From: Antedon mediterranea
Taxonomy: Eukaryota > Echinodermata > Crinoidea > Comatulida > Antedonidae
Direction of reading: 5' to 3'
DNA length: 64,000 bases
Assembly: GCF_964355755.1 (NCBI RefSeq)
Contig: NC_092677.1
Coordinates: forward strand, 20,060,101 to 20,124,100
Of this stretch, positions 63,723 through 64,000 are shown piece by piece (position 1 is the stretch's first letter; each line of letters starts with the position of its first letter). The notes under the pieces were generated by a model. It saw nothing but the letters and a program-made list of their open reading frames with translations, was not told the DNA's origin and searched no databases. The position numbers were made by a program, and so were the translations under genes.

Positions 63723-64000
63723 GTAAGTGAGTTTCGCCTAATAGTGTAATGTTAATACATGTTGTATTTTATGAACTTCTTGCAGCTCTTAGCAGGGAAT
63801 GTGAGATTACATGAAAAATTCTCTTTATACATCATTACAACAAAAACAACTGCAGTGATAAGTAGTCAAGACAAAGTCTAATATAATAAATGTCTTGTTA
63901 CAACCGCTAATGTAGAAAATGCCAGCTAATGTAGAACAATCCACCGCTAATGTAGTAGAACCTCCAGCTAATGTAGTAACACCAACAGCTTATGTATGTG
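63723..64000 (+). other. Start of DENND11 intron 4, ending in a short minisatellite
   Basis: Donor gtaagt. From about 63906 to 63991 there are five imperfect copies of ccagctaatgtagtagaa-type units (about 18-22 bp). The last four can be read as ANVEQSTANVVEPPANVV, but the upstream copy is out of frame and no acceptor is clear, so it is called a repeat. Confidence 0.55.

Overview
This is eukaryotic, AT-rich, intron-bearing DNA, most likely from an echinoderm or a close deuterostome. I infer this from four things: the interspersed taggcctag-type words, two Gmr1-like LTR retrotransposons (a group described from deuterostomes), foldback transposons that match what I recall of sea-urchin TU elements, and a LINE whose ORF1 begins with a 2A-like peptide. 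No species can be named from the sequence. There is one recognisable host gene. Nearly everything else is transposable elements, many nested in each other.

Host gene: DENND11 (LCHN, a DENN-domain protein) lies on the + strand. Four coding exons are visible: 42614-42878, 57972-58071, 60918-61076 and 63584-63722. All junctions are GT-AG and the phases join exactly, giving 221 codons; the remaining exons lie beyond the window. Intron 1 (about 15.1 kb), intron 2 (about 2.8 kb) and intron 3 (about 2.5 kb) are full of mobile elements. A foldback transposon ends 19 bp upstream of the start codon.

Layout. 1-13.3 kb: a P-element-like transposase remnant, LINEs inserted in one another, a long-inverted-repeat element with about 190-bp internal repeats, a tRNA-derived SINE, and two snapback elements lying head to head. 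13.36-40.92 kb: one foldback element (TU-A) whose two ends are now 27.5 kb apart because it was invaded repeatedly. A CR1-like LINE sits inside it; that LINE is split by a Gmr1-like LTR element (16779-30930); one LTR of that element is split by an L1/Tx1-like LINE (18146-24668); and that LINE carries a tandem 1.15-kb repeat. A second Gmr1-like element (32978-40907) sits in the right terminal array and carries a hAT-type MITE in one LTR and another foldback element in the other. 40.9-42.6 kb: the DENND11 upstream region and foldback element TU-B. Intron 1: a LINE with an intact 1097-aa ORF2, foldback TU-C with a snapback insert, and a long-TIR element containing an apparently intact four-exon hAT transposase gene. 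Intron 2: a Penelope-like element with a GIY-YIG domain and a complete hammerhead ribozyme motif. Intron 3 and the right end: LINE tails, a dispersed repeat and a short minisatellite.

Nesting was worked out from target-site duplications read directly on both sides of each element: gtcggaaa (TU-A), aaagc (Gmr1-1), a 12-bp copy (L1-like), actgg (Gmr1-2), cctctaat (hAT MITE), gacgtaca (TU-D), gttttttgga (TU-B), ggaggagg (TU-C) and ggtttccc (hAT). Four foldback elements share GG...CC ends, about 8-bp target duplications and terminal arrays with a 16-bp period, although the repeated unit differs between them.
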